Below are positions 29,776 to 39,111 of a DNA stretch of 64,000 bases, piece after piece. Numbering within the stretch: the first letter of the stretch is position 1; the number at the start of each line of letters is the position of its first letter. Origin of the DNA: Colwellia psychrerythraea 34H. Its GTDB lineage: Bacteria > Pseudomonadota > Gammaproteobacteria > Enterobacterales > Alteromonadaceae. The translations under genes and the position numbers were made by a program. The DNA lies in assembly GCF_000012325.1 (NCBI RefSeq), contig NC_003910.7:1364001-1428000 (forward strand), written 5' to 3'. The notes beneath the pieces are model-generated. The model was given only the letters and a program-made list of their open reading frames with translations. It searched no databases and was not told where the DNA came from.

Positions 29776-32001
29776 ATGAGTTCAAAAATAATTTACACCT
29801 ATACCGATGAAGCACCACTGCTAGCGACCTGCTCGTTACTGCCGATTATTAAAACTTTTGCAGCATCTGCAGACATAGATATTGAACTAAAAGATATATC
29901 TCTTGCGTCTAGGGTTTTATCTGCCTTCTCCGATATTTTACCTGCAGATCAACAAGTACCTGATACATTAGCCGAACTAGGTGCCTTAACTCACCACCCT
30001 GATACTAATATCATCAAACTCCCCAATATCAGTGCTTCAATTCCTCAACTAAAAGACGTTATCAGTGAATTACAAGCACAAGGTTACGCTATTCCTGATT
30101 ATCCAGAATCGCCAAAAACAGATGAAGATAGATCAAATGAAGCTAAATATTCAAAAACCTTAGGCAGTGCGGTAAATCCAGTACTTCGTGAGGGTAATTC
30201 TGACCGCCGCGCTCCACCGTCGGTGAAAGCTTTTGCCAGAAAAAATCCACATTCCATGGGTAAGTGGAGTCAAGCATCAAGAACCCATGTATCGCACATG
30301 CATTCAGGCGATTTTTATGCCAGTGAAAAGTGTATGACTATGGATAAAGCCTGTGATGTAAAAATTGAGTTTGTCGCTAAAGATGATGGTGCAGTGACGG
30401 TATTAAAAGAAAAAACCTCACTTCAGGCAGGTGAAATCATTGACAGTATGTTTATGAGTAAAAAGATCCTCTGTGAATTCTTAGAGCAAGAGATGGAAGA
30501 TGCGAGAGAAACCGGGGTGATGTTCTCCTTCCATGTCAAAGCGACCATGATGAAAGTATCGCATCCCATTGTGTTTGGCCACGCGGTTAAAGTTTATTAT
30601 AAAGATTTGTTTGCTAAGCACGCTGAAACCTTTGAAAAATTAGGTGTTAATGCCAATGATGGTGTCAGCAGTATCTATGAAAAAGTAAAACAATTGCCTG
30701 AATCTTGGCGTGAAGAAATATTGGCCGACTTACATGCTTGTTATGAAAAACGTCCTGAATTAGCAATGGTCGACTCAGCTAAAGGTATTTCAAACTTACA
30801 TACCCCAAATGAGGTTATTGTCGATGCTTCAATGCCTGCGATGATTAGAGCGGGCGGAAAAATGTGGGGGCCTGATGGTAAATTGAAAGATACTAAGGCG
30901 GTGATGCCAGAGAGTACTTTTGCAAGAATTTACCAGGAAATCATTAACTTTTGTAAAACTCACGGGGCATTTGATCCTACAACCATGGGAACCGTGCCAA
31001 ACGTAGGATTAATGGCTCAAAAAGCAGAAGAATATGGTTCACATGATAAGACATTCGAAGTACAGGGGGATGGTTGTATTCGCATTGTTGATGACGAAGG
31101 AAAAACGTTATTAACCATGGATGTTGAAGAGGGTGATATTTGGCGGATGTGCCAAGTAAAAGATGCACCGATACAAGATTGGGTCAAATTAGCCGTTGCC
31201 CGTGCAAAGTTGTCTGATACCCCAGCGGTATTCTGGTTAGATGAATACCGTCCACATGAAGCTGAATTGATTAAAAAAGTTAAACTGTACCTGAAAGATC
31301 ATGATTTGACCGGATTAGATATTCAAATAATGTCACAAACTAGAGCGATGCGTTATACGCTAGAGCGTATTTTACGTGGTGGGGATACCATCTCTGTTAC
31401 GGGTAATATTCTGCGTGATTACTTAACCGATTTATTTCCGATCTTAGAGTTAGGTACAAGTGCCAAAATGTTATCCATAGTGCCATTAATGGCGGGTGGC
31501 GGTTTATTTGAAACAGGGGCAGGCGGATCAGCACCTAAGCATGTTAAGCAGCTAATAGAAGAAAATCATTTACGATGGGATTCTCTTGGTGAATTCTTGG
31601 CGATAAGTGCTTCTCTTGAAGATTTAGGTATCAAACAAGACAGCGCTAAAGCAAAACTACTGGCAAAAACATTAGATCAAGCAACTGCTGAGTTATTGGA
31701 AAATGGCAAATCTCCGTCTCGTAAAACCGGAGAGCTAGATAATCGTGGCAGTCACTTCTACTTAGCACTTTACTGGGCAAAAGCGTTGGCAGAGCAAACT
31801 GAGGATACTGAACTTCAACACCACTTTGCACCATTAGCTCAATCATTAACTGAAAATGAAGCCGCTATCGTCAGTGACTTAACAACAGATCAATGGCATT
31901 CCGTTGATATTGGTGGTTATTACAAAGCAGATGCTAAAAAGATTATTGAAATAATGCGACCGTCGAAATGCTTTAATGAGGTATTAGCAGCATTTAAATA
32001 A
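29776..32001 (+). CDS. icd: Monomeric NADP-dependent isocitrate dehydrogenase (IDH-II)
   Basis: From ATG 29776 the protein has 741 residues, the usual length of monomeric isocitrate dehydrogenase, and starts [23 protein letters not shown]. Family motifs include [36 protein letters not shown] and [16 protein letters not shown]. It converts isocitrate to 2-oxoglutarate in the TCA cycle and yields NADPH. The monomeric type is unrelated in sequence to the common homodimeric enzyme, and in Colwellia maris it is the cold-adapted isozyme. AAGGAT ten bases before 29776 supports this start over 29695. A bidirectional terminator follows. Confidence 0.97.
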   Translation: MSSKIIYTYTDEAPLLATCSLLPIIKTFAASADIDIELKDISLASRVLSAFSDILPADQQVPDTLAELGALTHHPDTNIIKLPNISASIPQLKDVISELQAQGYAIPDYPESPKTDEDRSNEAKYSKTLGSAVNPVLREGNSDRRAPPSVKAFARKNPHSMGKWSQASRTHVSHMHSGDFYASEKCMTMDKACDVKIEFVAKDDGAVTVLKEKTSLQAGEIIDSMFMSKKILCEFLEQEMEDARETGVMFSFHVKATMMKVSHPIVFGHAVKVYYKDLFAKHAETFEKLGVNANDGVSSIYEKVKQLPESWREEILADLHACYEKRPELAMVDSAKGISNLHTPNEVIVDASMPAMIRAGGKMWGPDGKLKDTKAVMPESTFARIYQEIINFCKTHGAFDPTTMGTVPNVGLMAQKAEEYGSHDKTFEVQGDGCIRIVDDEGKTLLTMDVEEGDIWRMCQVKDAPIQDWVKLAVARAKLSDTPAVFWLDEYRPHEAELIKKVKLYLKDHDLTGLDIQIMSQTRAMRYTLERILRGGDTISVTGNILRDYLTDLFPILELGTSAKMLSIVPLMAGGGLFETGAGGSAPKHVKQLIEENHLRWDSLGEFLAISASLEDLGIKQDSAKAKLLAKTLDQATAELLENGKSPSRKTGELDNRGSHFYLALYWAKALAEQTEDTELQHHFAPLAQSLTENEAAIVSDLTTDQWHSVDIGGYYKADAKKIIEIMRPSKCFNEVLAAFK

Positions 32002-32016
32002 ATTTAGTTAGTTAAT

Positions 32017-32054
32017 AAAAAGCCCAAAATTCTTAAGGATTTTGGGCTTTTTTT
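32017..32054. terminator. Bidirectional terminator between icd and the RND pump gene
   Basis: AAAAAGCCCAAAAT pairs with ATTTTGGGCTTTTT around an 8-base loop. It is a 14-bp stem with T-runs in both directions, fitting the convergent genes on either side. Confidence 0.95.
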
Positions 32055-32103
32055 GTCGGTTACTTTAGTTTCAGCTTTAGCGCTACTTCAGGTCAAAGAA
32101 CTA

Positions 32104-35100
32104 TTACTTAGAATTTAGCTCATGTTCATGGTGCTGAGCTATTTCATCGGTAATGGCTTGCTGTTTTCTATTTTCAGATATCTTACGTTCGGTTAACCAA
32201 TAAAAGAATAACGGCACAAAGAAGATGGCTAAAAATGTTGCCGCTATCATGCCACCCATCACACCTGTACCAACACTATGACGAGCACCTGCACCGGCAC
32301 CTGAGCTTAACGCTAAGGGAACAACACCTAAAATAAAGGCAAGCGATGTCATAATTATGGGTCTAAAACGTAAGCGGGCGGCTTCTAATGCCGCAGCACC
32401 AGTCGTCCAGCCTTCTTGTTTTTTCATTAAGGCATATTCAACAATTAAAATGGCATTTTTACTGGCTAAACCAAGTAAGGTGACTAAGCCAATTTGGAAA
32501 TAGACATCACTGGTCATGCCGGCAATCCAAACAGAAACTAACGCACCAAATATACCAAAAGGTAAAGCCAACAGCACTGATAACGGCAGAGACCAACGCT
32601 CATAAAGAGCAGCTAGAATCAAAAATACCATAATCACGGCCATGCCTAATGCAATGGCGGTAGAGCCAGAACTTCTTTTTTCTTGGTAAGCAGTCCCAGT
32701 CCATTCATAACTCATGTCTGATGGTAATACTTCGTTGGCAATCCGCTCTATTTCGGCAATCGCTTGGCCTGAGCTATACCCTGGCGCTGCACTACCTAAT
32801 AATTTCACCGCAGACAAGTTATTGTATCTGTCTAAACTATCAGGACCACTGCTGTAATTAATTTCGGCAAAGGCAGAGATAGGTACCATTTCACCGCCAT
32901 TACTTTTAACGTAAATACGCGATATATCTTTAGGACTCATTCTAAACTCGGGCTCTGCCGACATCAGTACCTGCCATGTTCGACCGAATTTATTGAAGTC
33001 ATTTAGATAATAAGTTCCCATGGTTCCAGCCAAGGCATTAAAAGCATTGTTAATAGGAATATCCATAGCGCGCGCTTGTTCACGATCTATTTCTACCGTC
33101 AGCTGTGGTGAGTCTGAACGCCATAATGTTTGCACCCCAGCAAGTATTGGACTTTGCTGAGCAGCGCCCATCATCGCTTGCATACTTTGTTTTAACTTAG
33201 CGACACCACCGTCACCACGGTTCTGCAGATAGAACTCAAAACCACCGGTATTACCTAAACCAGGTATCGCTGGTGGATTAAAAGCTAATACTAAGGCTTC
33301 ATTGATATTAGCGGTTTTCATAAACAACTCACCTACCAATTGTTGAGTGCTTATTTCTCTATCATCCCAATGTTTTTGGGTGACAAAAATAGTGGCAGCA
33401 TTATTTTTATAACCACCACCTAGAAAGTCAAAACCAGTAAAGGAAATTACATTTTCATTAGCGGGGTTTGATTCTATTGCTGCTATGACTTCATCGACTA
33501 CTTTTTTGGTTCTTTGTAATGAGGCACCATCAGGTAAAAATACCGCAGAAATGTAAAAACCTTGGTCTTCATCAGGTACTAAAGAGCTGGGCGTTTTTAA
33601 CCACATATTTGCGGTGATCACGACCATGCCAAGAACAAGCATCAAGGCTAATAAACCACGGCGAAGGAAGAAACTTACACCCGTGACATAGTGCCCAGTC
33701 ACTTTATTGAAAAAGCGATTAAAACCGTTAAAGAAGAAGTTGGTTTTTTTGTCTTCATGTTTCAATACTAAAACACATAAGGCAGGTGTCATGGTTAAGG
33801 CCACCAAGCCTGATAAACTTACCGAGATTGATATCGTGATAGCAAATTGACGAAATAATTCACCGGTTAAGCCACCTAAAAAGGCGATAGGTACAAAGAC
33901 TGAACATAACACCAGTACAATGGCAACGACTGGACCACTTACTTCTTTCATCGCTTTGATAGCTGCGTCACGAACTGAGACATCTTCTTCATGCATAATG
34001 CGTTCTACGTTTTCAAGTACAACGATTGCATCATCAACCACAATACCAATGGATAACACCATACCAAATAAGGTCAACGTATTAATGGAATAACCCAGCA
34101 TATACAGGCCAGCAAAGGTGCCTAACAAAGAAACTGGTACGGCCATAATAGGAATTAAGGTAGCACGCCAATTTTGTAAAAAGATAAAAACCACTAAGAA
34201 TACCAGTAGCATAGCTTCGCCAAGAGTTTTCAATACTTCTCGAATAGAGACTTTTACAAAGCGGGTGGTGTCGTATGGCAACAAATGCTCGAGCCCAGTA
34301 GGGAAACGGGTCTCTAATTCAGCAATGGTGGCATTAACTTCGTCGGCAACATCAAGGGCATTAGCACCGGGTTGTAAGAATATACCCAGTAGTACTGCTT
34401 TTTTACCGTTGATACGGCCATCAAAGTCATAATCTTTTGAGCCTAATTCGACGCGCGCAATATCTTTCAAACGCAGCGAACTACCATCGTTATTTGCCCG
34501 AATAATGATATCTTCAAACTCTTTTGCCGTGCTTAATCGCCCTTGTACTTTTACACTGTATACCAATGATTGTGGACTAACGGAAGTCGGTGTCGCACCA
34601 ATTCTACCGGCAGCGTATTGAGAGTTTTGTTCACGTACCGCACTGCTAATCTCTTCAACAGTAACGCCAAGCTGGCTCATCACATCAGGACGTAACCAAA
34701 TACGCATGGCATAATCTTTTGCGCCAAAAATTTGTACGCTAGTCGTGCCAGGAATACGTTTGATTTTATCAATAATGTTTAACGTTACATAATTAGAAGT
34801 CCATAATGCTTCGCGGCTATCATCAGGTGAGTAAAAAGCATGTACATGTAAAAAGCTTGATGAGCCTTTAGCAACCACAACACCTTGACGGCGTGTTTCT
34901 TCAGGTAAACGTGCTTCTACTTGTTTAACACGGTTGTTAACATTAACGGAAGCTTGGTCTGGGTCTGTACCTATTTCAAAGGTAACCGTGATGGTTGTTG
35001 CACCAGCACTGGTTGATGTTGAGGACATATACATCATGCCTTCAACGCCTGTAATTGCATTTTCTAAAGGCGTAGCAACTGTTTGTTCTAATACTTCAGC

Positions 35101-35262
35101 AGATGCACCAGGATACACAGCGGTAACTTGTACAACGGGTGGCGACATTTCTGGGTATTGTGCGATAGATAAACTGCGCATAGCAGCCAATCCAGCTAAA
35201 ACAATAAAAATAGAAATGACAAAAGCAAAGATAGGTCGATCAATAAAATAACGAGAAAACAT
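32104..35262 (-). CDS. RND multidrug efflux transporter, HAE1 family
   Basis: This 1052-residue inner-membrane protein of the AcrB type has twelve membrane segments in two halves and two large periplasmic loops. The proton-relay motif of TM4 is SIGIVVDDAIVVLENVERI with the adjacent aspartates, and GxxxDxxAxR-like motif C and the TM12 region FFVPLFFYWL are present. Together with the periplasmic adaptor gene 11 bp upstream (35274) it should form a tripartite pump exporting drugs, detergents or solvents. No outer-membrane channel gene is adjacent, so a TolC encoded elsewhere is needed. The divergent TetR regulator (36933) is the likely repressor. Confidence 0.95.
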   Translation of the reverse strand: MFSRYFIDRPIFAFVISIFIVLAGLAAMRSLSIAQYPEMSPPVVQVTAVYPGASAEVLEQTVATPLENAITGVEGMMYMSSTSTSAGATTITVTFEIGTDPDQASVNVNNRVKQVEARLPEETRRQGVVVAKGSSSFLHVHAFYSPDDSREALWTSNYVTLNIIDKIKRIPGTTSVQIFGAKDYAMRIWLRPDVMSQLGVTVEEISSAVREQNSQYAAGRIGATPTSVSPQSLVYSVKVQGRLSTAKEFEDIIIRANNDGSSLRLKDIARVELGSKDYDFDGRINGKKAVLLGIFLQPGANALDVADEVNATIAELETRFPTGLEHLLPYDTTRFVKVSIREVLKTLGEAMLLVFLVVFIFLQNWRATLIPIMAVPVSLLGTFAGLYMLGYSINTLTLFGMVLSIGIVVDDAIVVLENVERIMHEEDVSVRDAAIKAMKEVSGPVVAIVLVLCSVFVPIAFLGGLTGELFRQFAITISISVSLSGLVALTMTPALCVLVLKHEDKKTNFFFNGFNRFFNKVTGHYVTGVSFFLRRGLLALMLVLGMVVITANMWLKTPSSLVPDEDQGFYISAVFLPDGASLQRTKKVVDEVIAAIESNPANENVISFTGFDFLGGGYKNNAATIFVTQKHWDDREISTQQLVGELFMKTANINEALVLAFNPPAIPGLGNTGGFEFYLQNRGDGGVAKLKQSMQAMMGAAQQSPILAGVQTLWRSDSPQLTVEIDREQARAMDIPINNAFNALAGTMGTYYLNDFNKFGRTWQVLMSAEPEFRMSPKDISRIYVKSNGGEMVPISAFAEINYSSGPDSLDRYNNLSAVKLLGSAAPGYSSGQAIAEIERIANEVLPSDMSYEWTGTAYQEKRSSGSTAIALGMAVIMVFLILAALYERWSLPLSVLLALPFGIFGALVSVWIAGMTSDVYFQIGLVTLLGLASKNAILIVEYALMKKQEGWTTGAAALEAARLRFRPIIMTSLAFILGVVPLALSSGAGAGARHSVGTGVMGGMIAATFLAIFFVPLFFYWLTERKISENRKQQAITDEIAQHHEHELNSK

Positions 35263-35273
35263 TAATCTGCCCC

Positions 35274-36497
35274 TTATTGCTGTGCGGCAGACGGTAACTG
35301 ATCATCAGCTAAACGTATCGGCATACCTGGAAAGAAAATACGCGCCATGCCATCAATAATGACTTGGTCGCCTGTTTTTAAACCTTCACGAATTATCCAG
35401 CCATTTTCTATACCTGCAACCTCAGTTACCCATTCGCCGACAACAACGGGAGCAGGTAATGCGACAGTCATACCTTTGTCATTTTTAGCCATAACATAAA
35501 CAAATTTTCCAAGACCATTATCTAAAACGGCTCTTTGCGGTACAACATAGGCATTTTCACGTACAGCACCTTCTAAAATGATGCGAACAAATTGTCCGGG
35601 TCTCAATGAAAAGTTTGGATTTGGTGTAATTGCCTGTAATTCACTTGTGCCTGTTTGACTATTTATCCGGATGTCGCTGAAGTTAACTTGTCCAACTTGA
35701 GGGTGGAGTGAACCATCAAACAATTTAATTCTGGTGTTCCAATGGCCTTCTTCTGGCAAAGTAAGTAAGCCTGCAGCTTCATCATTACGCATTTGTAATT
35801 GCTCACGTTCAGATAAACCAAAACGCACACGAATAGGATCAATTTGGGTTAATTGTGTTAACAATACTTCAGGGCCTGAAACATAAGTTCCTTCTGACAC
35901 TAATTCACGGCCAACAATACCGGTAACAGGAGATATTACCTTAGTATAATCTAAGCGTAATTTCGCTTGTTCTAAGTCCGCTTGCATTGATTTAACATCA
36001 GCTAAATTAATGTCAGCACTTGAAATGGCATTGTCTAACTCGCGTTGTGAAATTGAATTTTTCTCACGTAATGGCCTTATGCGATTAACTTCACGTTGGG
36101 CTTGTTCCAGACGGACCGTCGCAGCATTCAAATCTGCTTTGCTTTTGGCCATTTCAGCGGCATAAGTTTTAGCGTCTAAGCTAAATAATGATTGTCCTGC
36201 TGTGACTTTATCACCCTCACTAAAGTTACGGGTTTGTAAAATACCGGATACTTGAGCACGAATTTCCACTTCTTTAGCGCCAGATAACGTGGCAGGTAAT
36301 TCAATACTAAAAGGAACTGATTGGGTTGTCATACTCATCACAGACACTGCTGCAGGTTGCATACCTTTCGGGGCAGACTGTTGTGCTTGTTCACAGCCTG
36401 TAAGTGCTGTAGCAAGTAGTACGCTGGATGATACGAATAAGAGGCGACTAAAAAATGGTTTTAGTTGACCATTTAACATAAAACGAAATGTTGACAT
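35274..36497 (-). CDS. RND periplasmic adaptor (membrane fusion) lipoprotein
   Basis: This 407-residue AcrA/MexA-type adaptor has a lipobox (ALTGC, Cys at about 35), so it should be lipid-anchored to the inner membrane. Domains in order: the lipoyl half motifs VEIRAQVSGILQTRNFSEGDKVTAGQ (about 82-107), a coiled-coil hairpin (about 115-185, ATVRLEQAQREVNRI), the second lipoyl half (VISPVTGIVGRELVSEGTYV) and the beta-barrel. It bridges the RND pump to the outer-membrane channel. It lies first in the operon, 11 bp before the transporter gene. Its leader contains the 263-bp repeat. Confidence 0.95.
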   Translation of the reverse strand: MSTFRFMLNGQLKPFFSRLLFVSSSVLLATALTGCEQAQQSAPKGMQPAAVSVMSMTTQSVPFSIELPATLSGAKEVEIRAQVSGILQTRNFSEGDKVTAGQSLFSLDAKTYAAEMAKSKADLNAATVRLEQAQREVNRIRPLREKNSISQRELDNAISSADINLADVKSMQADLEQAKLRLDYTKVISPVTGIVGRELVSEGTYVSGPEVLLTQLTQIDPIRVRFGLSEREQLQMRNDEAAGLLTLPEEGHWNTRIKLFDGSLHPQVGQVNFSDIRINSQTGTSELQAITPNPNFSLRPGQFVRIILEGAVRENAYVVPQRAVLDNGLGKFVYVMAKNDKGMTVALPAPVVVGEWVTEVAGIENGWIIREGLKTGDQVIIDGMARIFFPGMPIRLADDQLPSAAQQ

Positions 36498-36539
36498 AAA
36501 AAACCTATAAGGGAAGGACTAAATACATAATAACAATAT

Positions 36540-36802
36540 GGTCTGTTGGACTTTCGCGGTTAAATTTTGTTCGAGATAAAAGCATTTTAATCGCGGCGAG
36601 TAGTGTGTAGCTTAGTCACTCTAAGCAAATACTACTCAACAATGAGTAAAACGCTTTTAGTCGAATCCTTCGGACAGCGTTTGTTGGTCATTTTTACGGC
36701 GTTATCGCCTTTTTATGTGGAACAACCACATTACAAAGGCTCTGCCTTGTATCAATATTCAACAAAAAACTGCAAAAATAATCTCGAAGGGTCAACAGAC
36801 CC
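36540..36802. repeat. 263-bp multi-hairpin element with terminal inverted repeats, copy 2
   Basis: This copy has intact ends: GGTCTGTTGGACTTTCG on the left and CGAAGGGTCAACAGACC on the right, which are inverted repeats with few mismatches. The internal stems correspond to copy 1 (19432-19693): TAAAAGCATTTTA/TAAAACGCTTTTA, GAGTAGT/ACTACTC, a perfect GCTTAG/CTAAGC, GGCG/CGCC and ATGTGG/CCACAT. The right end also folds on itself (AAGGGTC-AACA-GACCCTT). It lies 43 bases upstream of the RND adaptor start codon. The open frames through it are not shared with copy 1, so it is not coding. Confidence 0.9.
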
Positions 36803-36838
36803 TTAGAATTACATATTTAGTACAAAATAATACAAAAT

Positions 36839-36903
36839 GTAAACTACTCGGTGCAGTTTACCTATTTTTATTGAAAAGTAAACTAAACAGTGTAGTATTT
36901 GCC
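36839..36903. promoter_or_regulatory. Two operator-like repeats for the TetR regulator
   Basis: GTAAACT-N9-AGTTTAC (36839-36861) is a 7-bp inverted repeat. A second, looser version starting GTAAACTA (36878-36902) follows 39 bases later. Both lie just before the TetR gene in the divergent region with the RND operon, where such repressors normally bind. Binding is inferred. Confidence 0.6.
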
Positions 36904-36932
36904 TATGGTCCGATTTTTTATAATTAAGTAGT

Positions 36933-37541
36933 ATGGAAAAAGCATTAACCCTAACGGAAAAAAAGCGTTTAGATATTTTAGCGGCTGCACAAGATGAGTT
37001 TAAAGAAAAAGGTTTTCTCGGCGCTAGCATGGATTCATTGGCCAAAAGAGCCGAAGTATCAAAACGTACCGTATATAATCATTTTCCTAGTAAAGAAATT
37101 TTGTTTCACAATATTGTTAAAGAACTTTGTGACTCCTTTAGCCAAGCGGTAAATATTCGATACGAATCGAAGAAACCACTTGATGAGCAGTTGCATATTG
37201 CTGCTATGAATGAAATTGAACTGTTAGCGTCTGAATGCTTTCGTAACTTGAACCGTATAACTATTTCTGAATGTATTCGCTCCCCAGAATTAGCATCGAG
37301 TACTTTAGAGCACCTAGGCCAACAAAAAGATGGCTTACATGTTTGGATTAATGAGGCGATGAATGACGGTCGACTCAAAAAATCGGATGCTAACTTTGCT
37401 GCTCAGCAATTTTTAGGTTTGATTAAGGCCAGTGCTTTTTGGCCACAATTATTTATGAATCAAACGTTTCCATCACCTGAACAGCAGCAAATAATTGCTG
37501 ATGATACCGTGTTAATGTTTTTAGCGCGTTATAAGGCCTAA
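36933..37541 (+). CDS. TetR/AcrR-family regulator, divergent to the RND operon
   Basis: This 202-residue protein has an N-terminal TetR helix-turn-helix (residues 12-60: ILAAAQDEFKEKGFLGASMDSLAKRAEVSKRTVYNHFPSKE region) and a C-terminal domain of the AefR type (about residues 90-195). It is likely the local repressor of the efflux genes, released by pump substrates. Divergent orientation, paired GTAAACT repeats at 36839-36903 and lack of another target nearby support this. The repeat element 36540-36802 lies between it and its presumed target. Confidence 0.9.
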   Translation: MEKALTLTEKKRLDILAAAQDEFKEKGFLGASMDSLAKRAEVSKRTVYNHFPSKEILFHNIVKELCDSFSQAVNIRYESKKPLDEQLHIAAMNEIELLASECFRNLNRITISECIRSPELASSTLEHLGQQKDGLHVWINEAMNDGRLKKSDANFAAQQFLGLIKASAFWPQLFMNQTFPSPEQQQIIADDTVLMFLARYKA

Positions 37542-37595
37542 TACCAATTCCATTAAGTTCTCGCTGAGTGGGAAATAACTTAATGGACTTGTTAT
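37541..37595. repeat. 55-bp internally deleted ATACCAA-ended repeat
   Basis: This short form starts right at the last base of the TetR gene stop codon. Its complement reads like the left end of copy A (AAGTCCATTAAGTTATTTCC, then CACTCAGCGAGAA) joined directly to the right end (CTTAATGGAATTGGTAT). It is therefore a repeat that has lost its interior, or the minimal two-ended unit. Confidence 0.8.
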
Positions 37596-37708
37596 AACCG
37601 TTAGGGTTAAGCCAAATAATGTCGGTCGATTCTATAGACTTGTTAAATCAAATAAGGCAGTATCAAATATATAGCTTATTATTGTTTTAATGGCAGTAAC
37701 TAGCGTCA

Positions 37709-37775
37709 CTTCGTATAACCCCAGTGATATGGATTGGGGGTCTCTACCAGGAACCAATAAATCCTGATTACGAAG
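37709..37775 (+). ncRNA. Adenine-sensing purine riboswitch aptamer
   Basis: The purine-riboswitch fold is plain. P1 is CTTCGTA (37709-37715) with TACGAAG (37769-37775), the P2 arms are CCCCA and TGGGG around the L2 loop with GATATGG, J2/3 reads TCTCTACC, and P3 is CAGGA/TCCTG with L3 CCAATAA. The base that selects the ligand, position 74 in J3/1, is U (GATTACG), which specifies adenine, as in the Vibrio vulnificus add riboswitch; guanine types have C. It lies 92 bases upstream of the deaminase gene, the same gene pairing as in Vibrio. L3 differs slightly from the CCNNAAA consensus. Confidence 0.93.
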
Positions 37776-37867
37776 AGTTTAGTGCTTTAGTGCTTTCTCT
37801 TTGTACGAATAATTTTCATTCAAAAGAAGGCACTGAATGAACTTTTATAATTATTGGGAACTCCAAC

Positions 37868-38878
37868 ATGAATAAATTTATCCAGTCTTTACCTAAAGTA
37901 GAACTCCACCTCCATATTGAAGGAACGCTTGAGCCTGAATTAATGCTTGAATTAGCACAGCGCAATAGTATAAATATTCCTTTCAATTCAGTTGAAGAAA
38001 TAAGAGATGCTTACAATTTCCATAACCTACAATCATTTTTAGATATTTACTTCCAAGGGGCAGATGTACTGGTCCATGAACAAGACTTTTTTGATCTGAC
38101 ATGGGCTTATTTACTCCGCTGCCAAGAAGATAATGTGCTGCACACAGAGATATTTTTTGACCCCCAAGCACATACAGAACGCGGCATCTTATTCGATACG
38201 GTAGTAAATGGTATTGATCGTGCACTTAATAAAGGTGTGAGTGAATTAGGGATCACCAGCAAGCTAATTATGTGTTTCTTACGCCATTTAGATGAAGAAT
38301 CAGCTTTTAAAACGTTAACACAAGCACAAGCTCACAAAGATAAAATTATCGGAGTAGGGTTAGACTCCACAGAAATTGGCAATCCTGCGAATAAGTTCGA
38401 GCGAGTATTTAAACAAGCCATTGAACAAGGATTCTTAACTGTCGCCCACGCAGGTGAAGAAGGACCTGCAGATAATATTAGTGAGGCGCTAAGCTTACTG
38501 AAAATTACTCGCATTGATCACGGCGTGCGTTGTTCAGAAGATGCGAGCCTAGTAAAGCAGCTTGTCAGTGAACGTATTCCTCTTACCGTTTGCCCACTAT
38601 CTAATATTAAACTAAAAGTTTTTGACCGTATGGAACAGCACAATATTGTCACGCTACTGCGTCAAGGGGTTTGTGTCACAATTAATTCTGACGACCCGGC
38701 CTATTTTGGTGGTTATATGACAGATAATTTTGTAGCGGTAAATAATGCACACCCGATGAATAAAGCTGAAATTGCTCAATTTACTTTTAACGCCATTGAA
38801 GCCAGCTTTGTTTCACCAAGTGAACAAGAACGGCTAAGACAAGTGACACAGAAATATATAGCGTTACATCAAGAGTGA
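37868..38878 (+). CDS. add: Adenine/adenosine deaminase
   Basis: This 336-residue metal-dependent deaminase converts adenine (or adenosine) to hypoxanthine (or inosine) plus ammonia. Zinc ligands and catalytic residues: H14 and H16 (VELHLHIEGT), H194 and E197 (AHAGEEG), H218 (DHGVR), D275 and D276 (NSDDPA). The segment CPLSNIKL (242-249) instead of the CPTSN of true adenosine deaminases, together with LDSTEIGNP, favours the adenine-deaminase subgroup. The leader has an adenine riboswitch, so adenine should raise its expression. GGGA eight bases before the ATG is the ribosome site, and the leader CCAATAA in L3 could pair with TTATTGG covering it. Confidence 0.93.
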   Translation: MNKFIQSLPKVELHLHIEGTLEPELMLELAQRNSINIPFNSVEEIRDAYNFHNLQSFLDIYFQGADVLVHEQDFFDLTWAYLLRCQEDNVLHTEIFFDPQAHTERGILFDTVVNGIDRALNKGVSELGITSKLIMCFLRHLDEESAFKTLTQAQAHKDKIIGVGLDSTEIGNPANKFERVFKQAIEQGFLTVAHAGEEGPADNISEALSLLKITRIDHGVRCSEDASLVKQLVSERIPLTVCPLSNIKLKVFDRMEQHNIVTLLRQGVCVTINSDDPAYFGGYMTDNFVAVNNAHPMNKAEIAQFTFNAIEASFVSPSEQERLRQVTQKYIALHQE

Positions 38879-39008
38879 TTTATTAAAGAGTATTTTATAA
38901 ATTAGTGTTTTATAAATTAGCATCTAGGCAATAAGGTGTATTAGAACGACGCTGGGTCTGAGCAGTCACTCCCTGTTATTTAGTTATAAACCAGTCGATA
39001 CTAACAAT

Positions 39009-39038
39009 AAAAAACGAGCCATTTGGCTCGTTTTTTTT
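39009..39038. terminator. Bidirectional terminator between add and the radical SAM gene
   Basis: AAAAAACGAGCC-ATTT-GGCTCGTTTTTT: a 12-bp stem with long A and T runs, serving both convergent genes. Confidence 0.95.
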
Positions 39039-39111
39039 GTCAGAGTTATTCCATGTTTTTATTGGACAGCTCTTATTGAATAGCTCTCATTAAATAAATC
39101 ATGTTGACGAC

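Noticed and set aside
36603..36927. Overlapping plus-strand reading frames of 67 and 70 codons across the repeat upstream of the RND operon
   Set aside because: Copy 1 of the same repeat has stops in these frames and the sequence is built of hairpins, so coding is unlikely.
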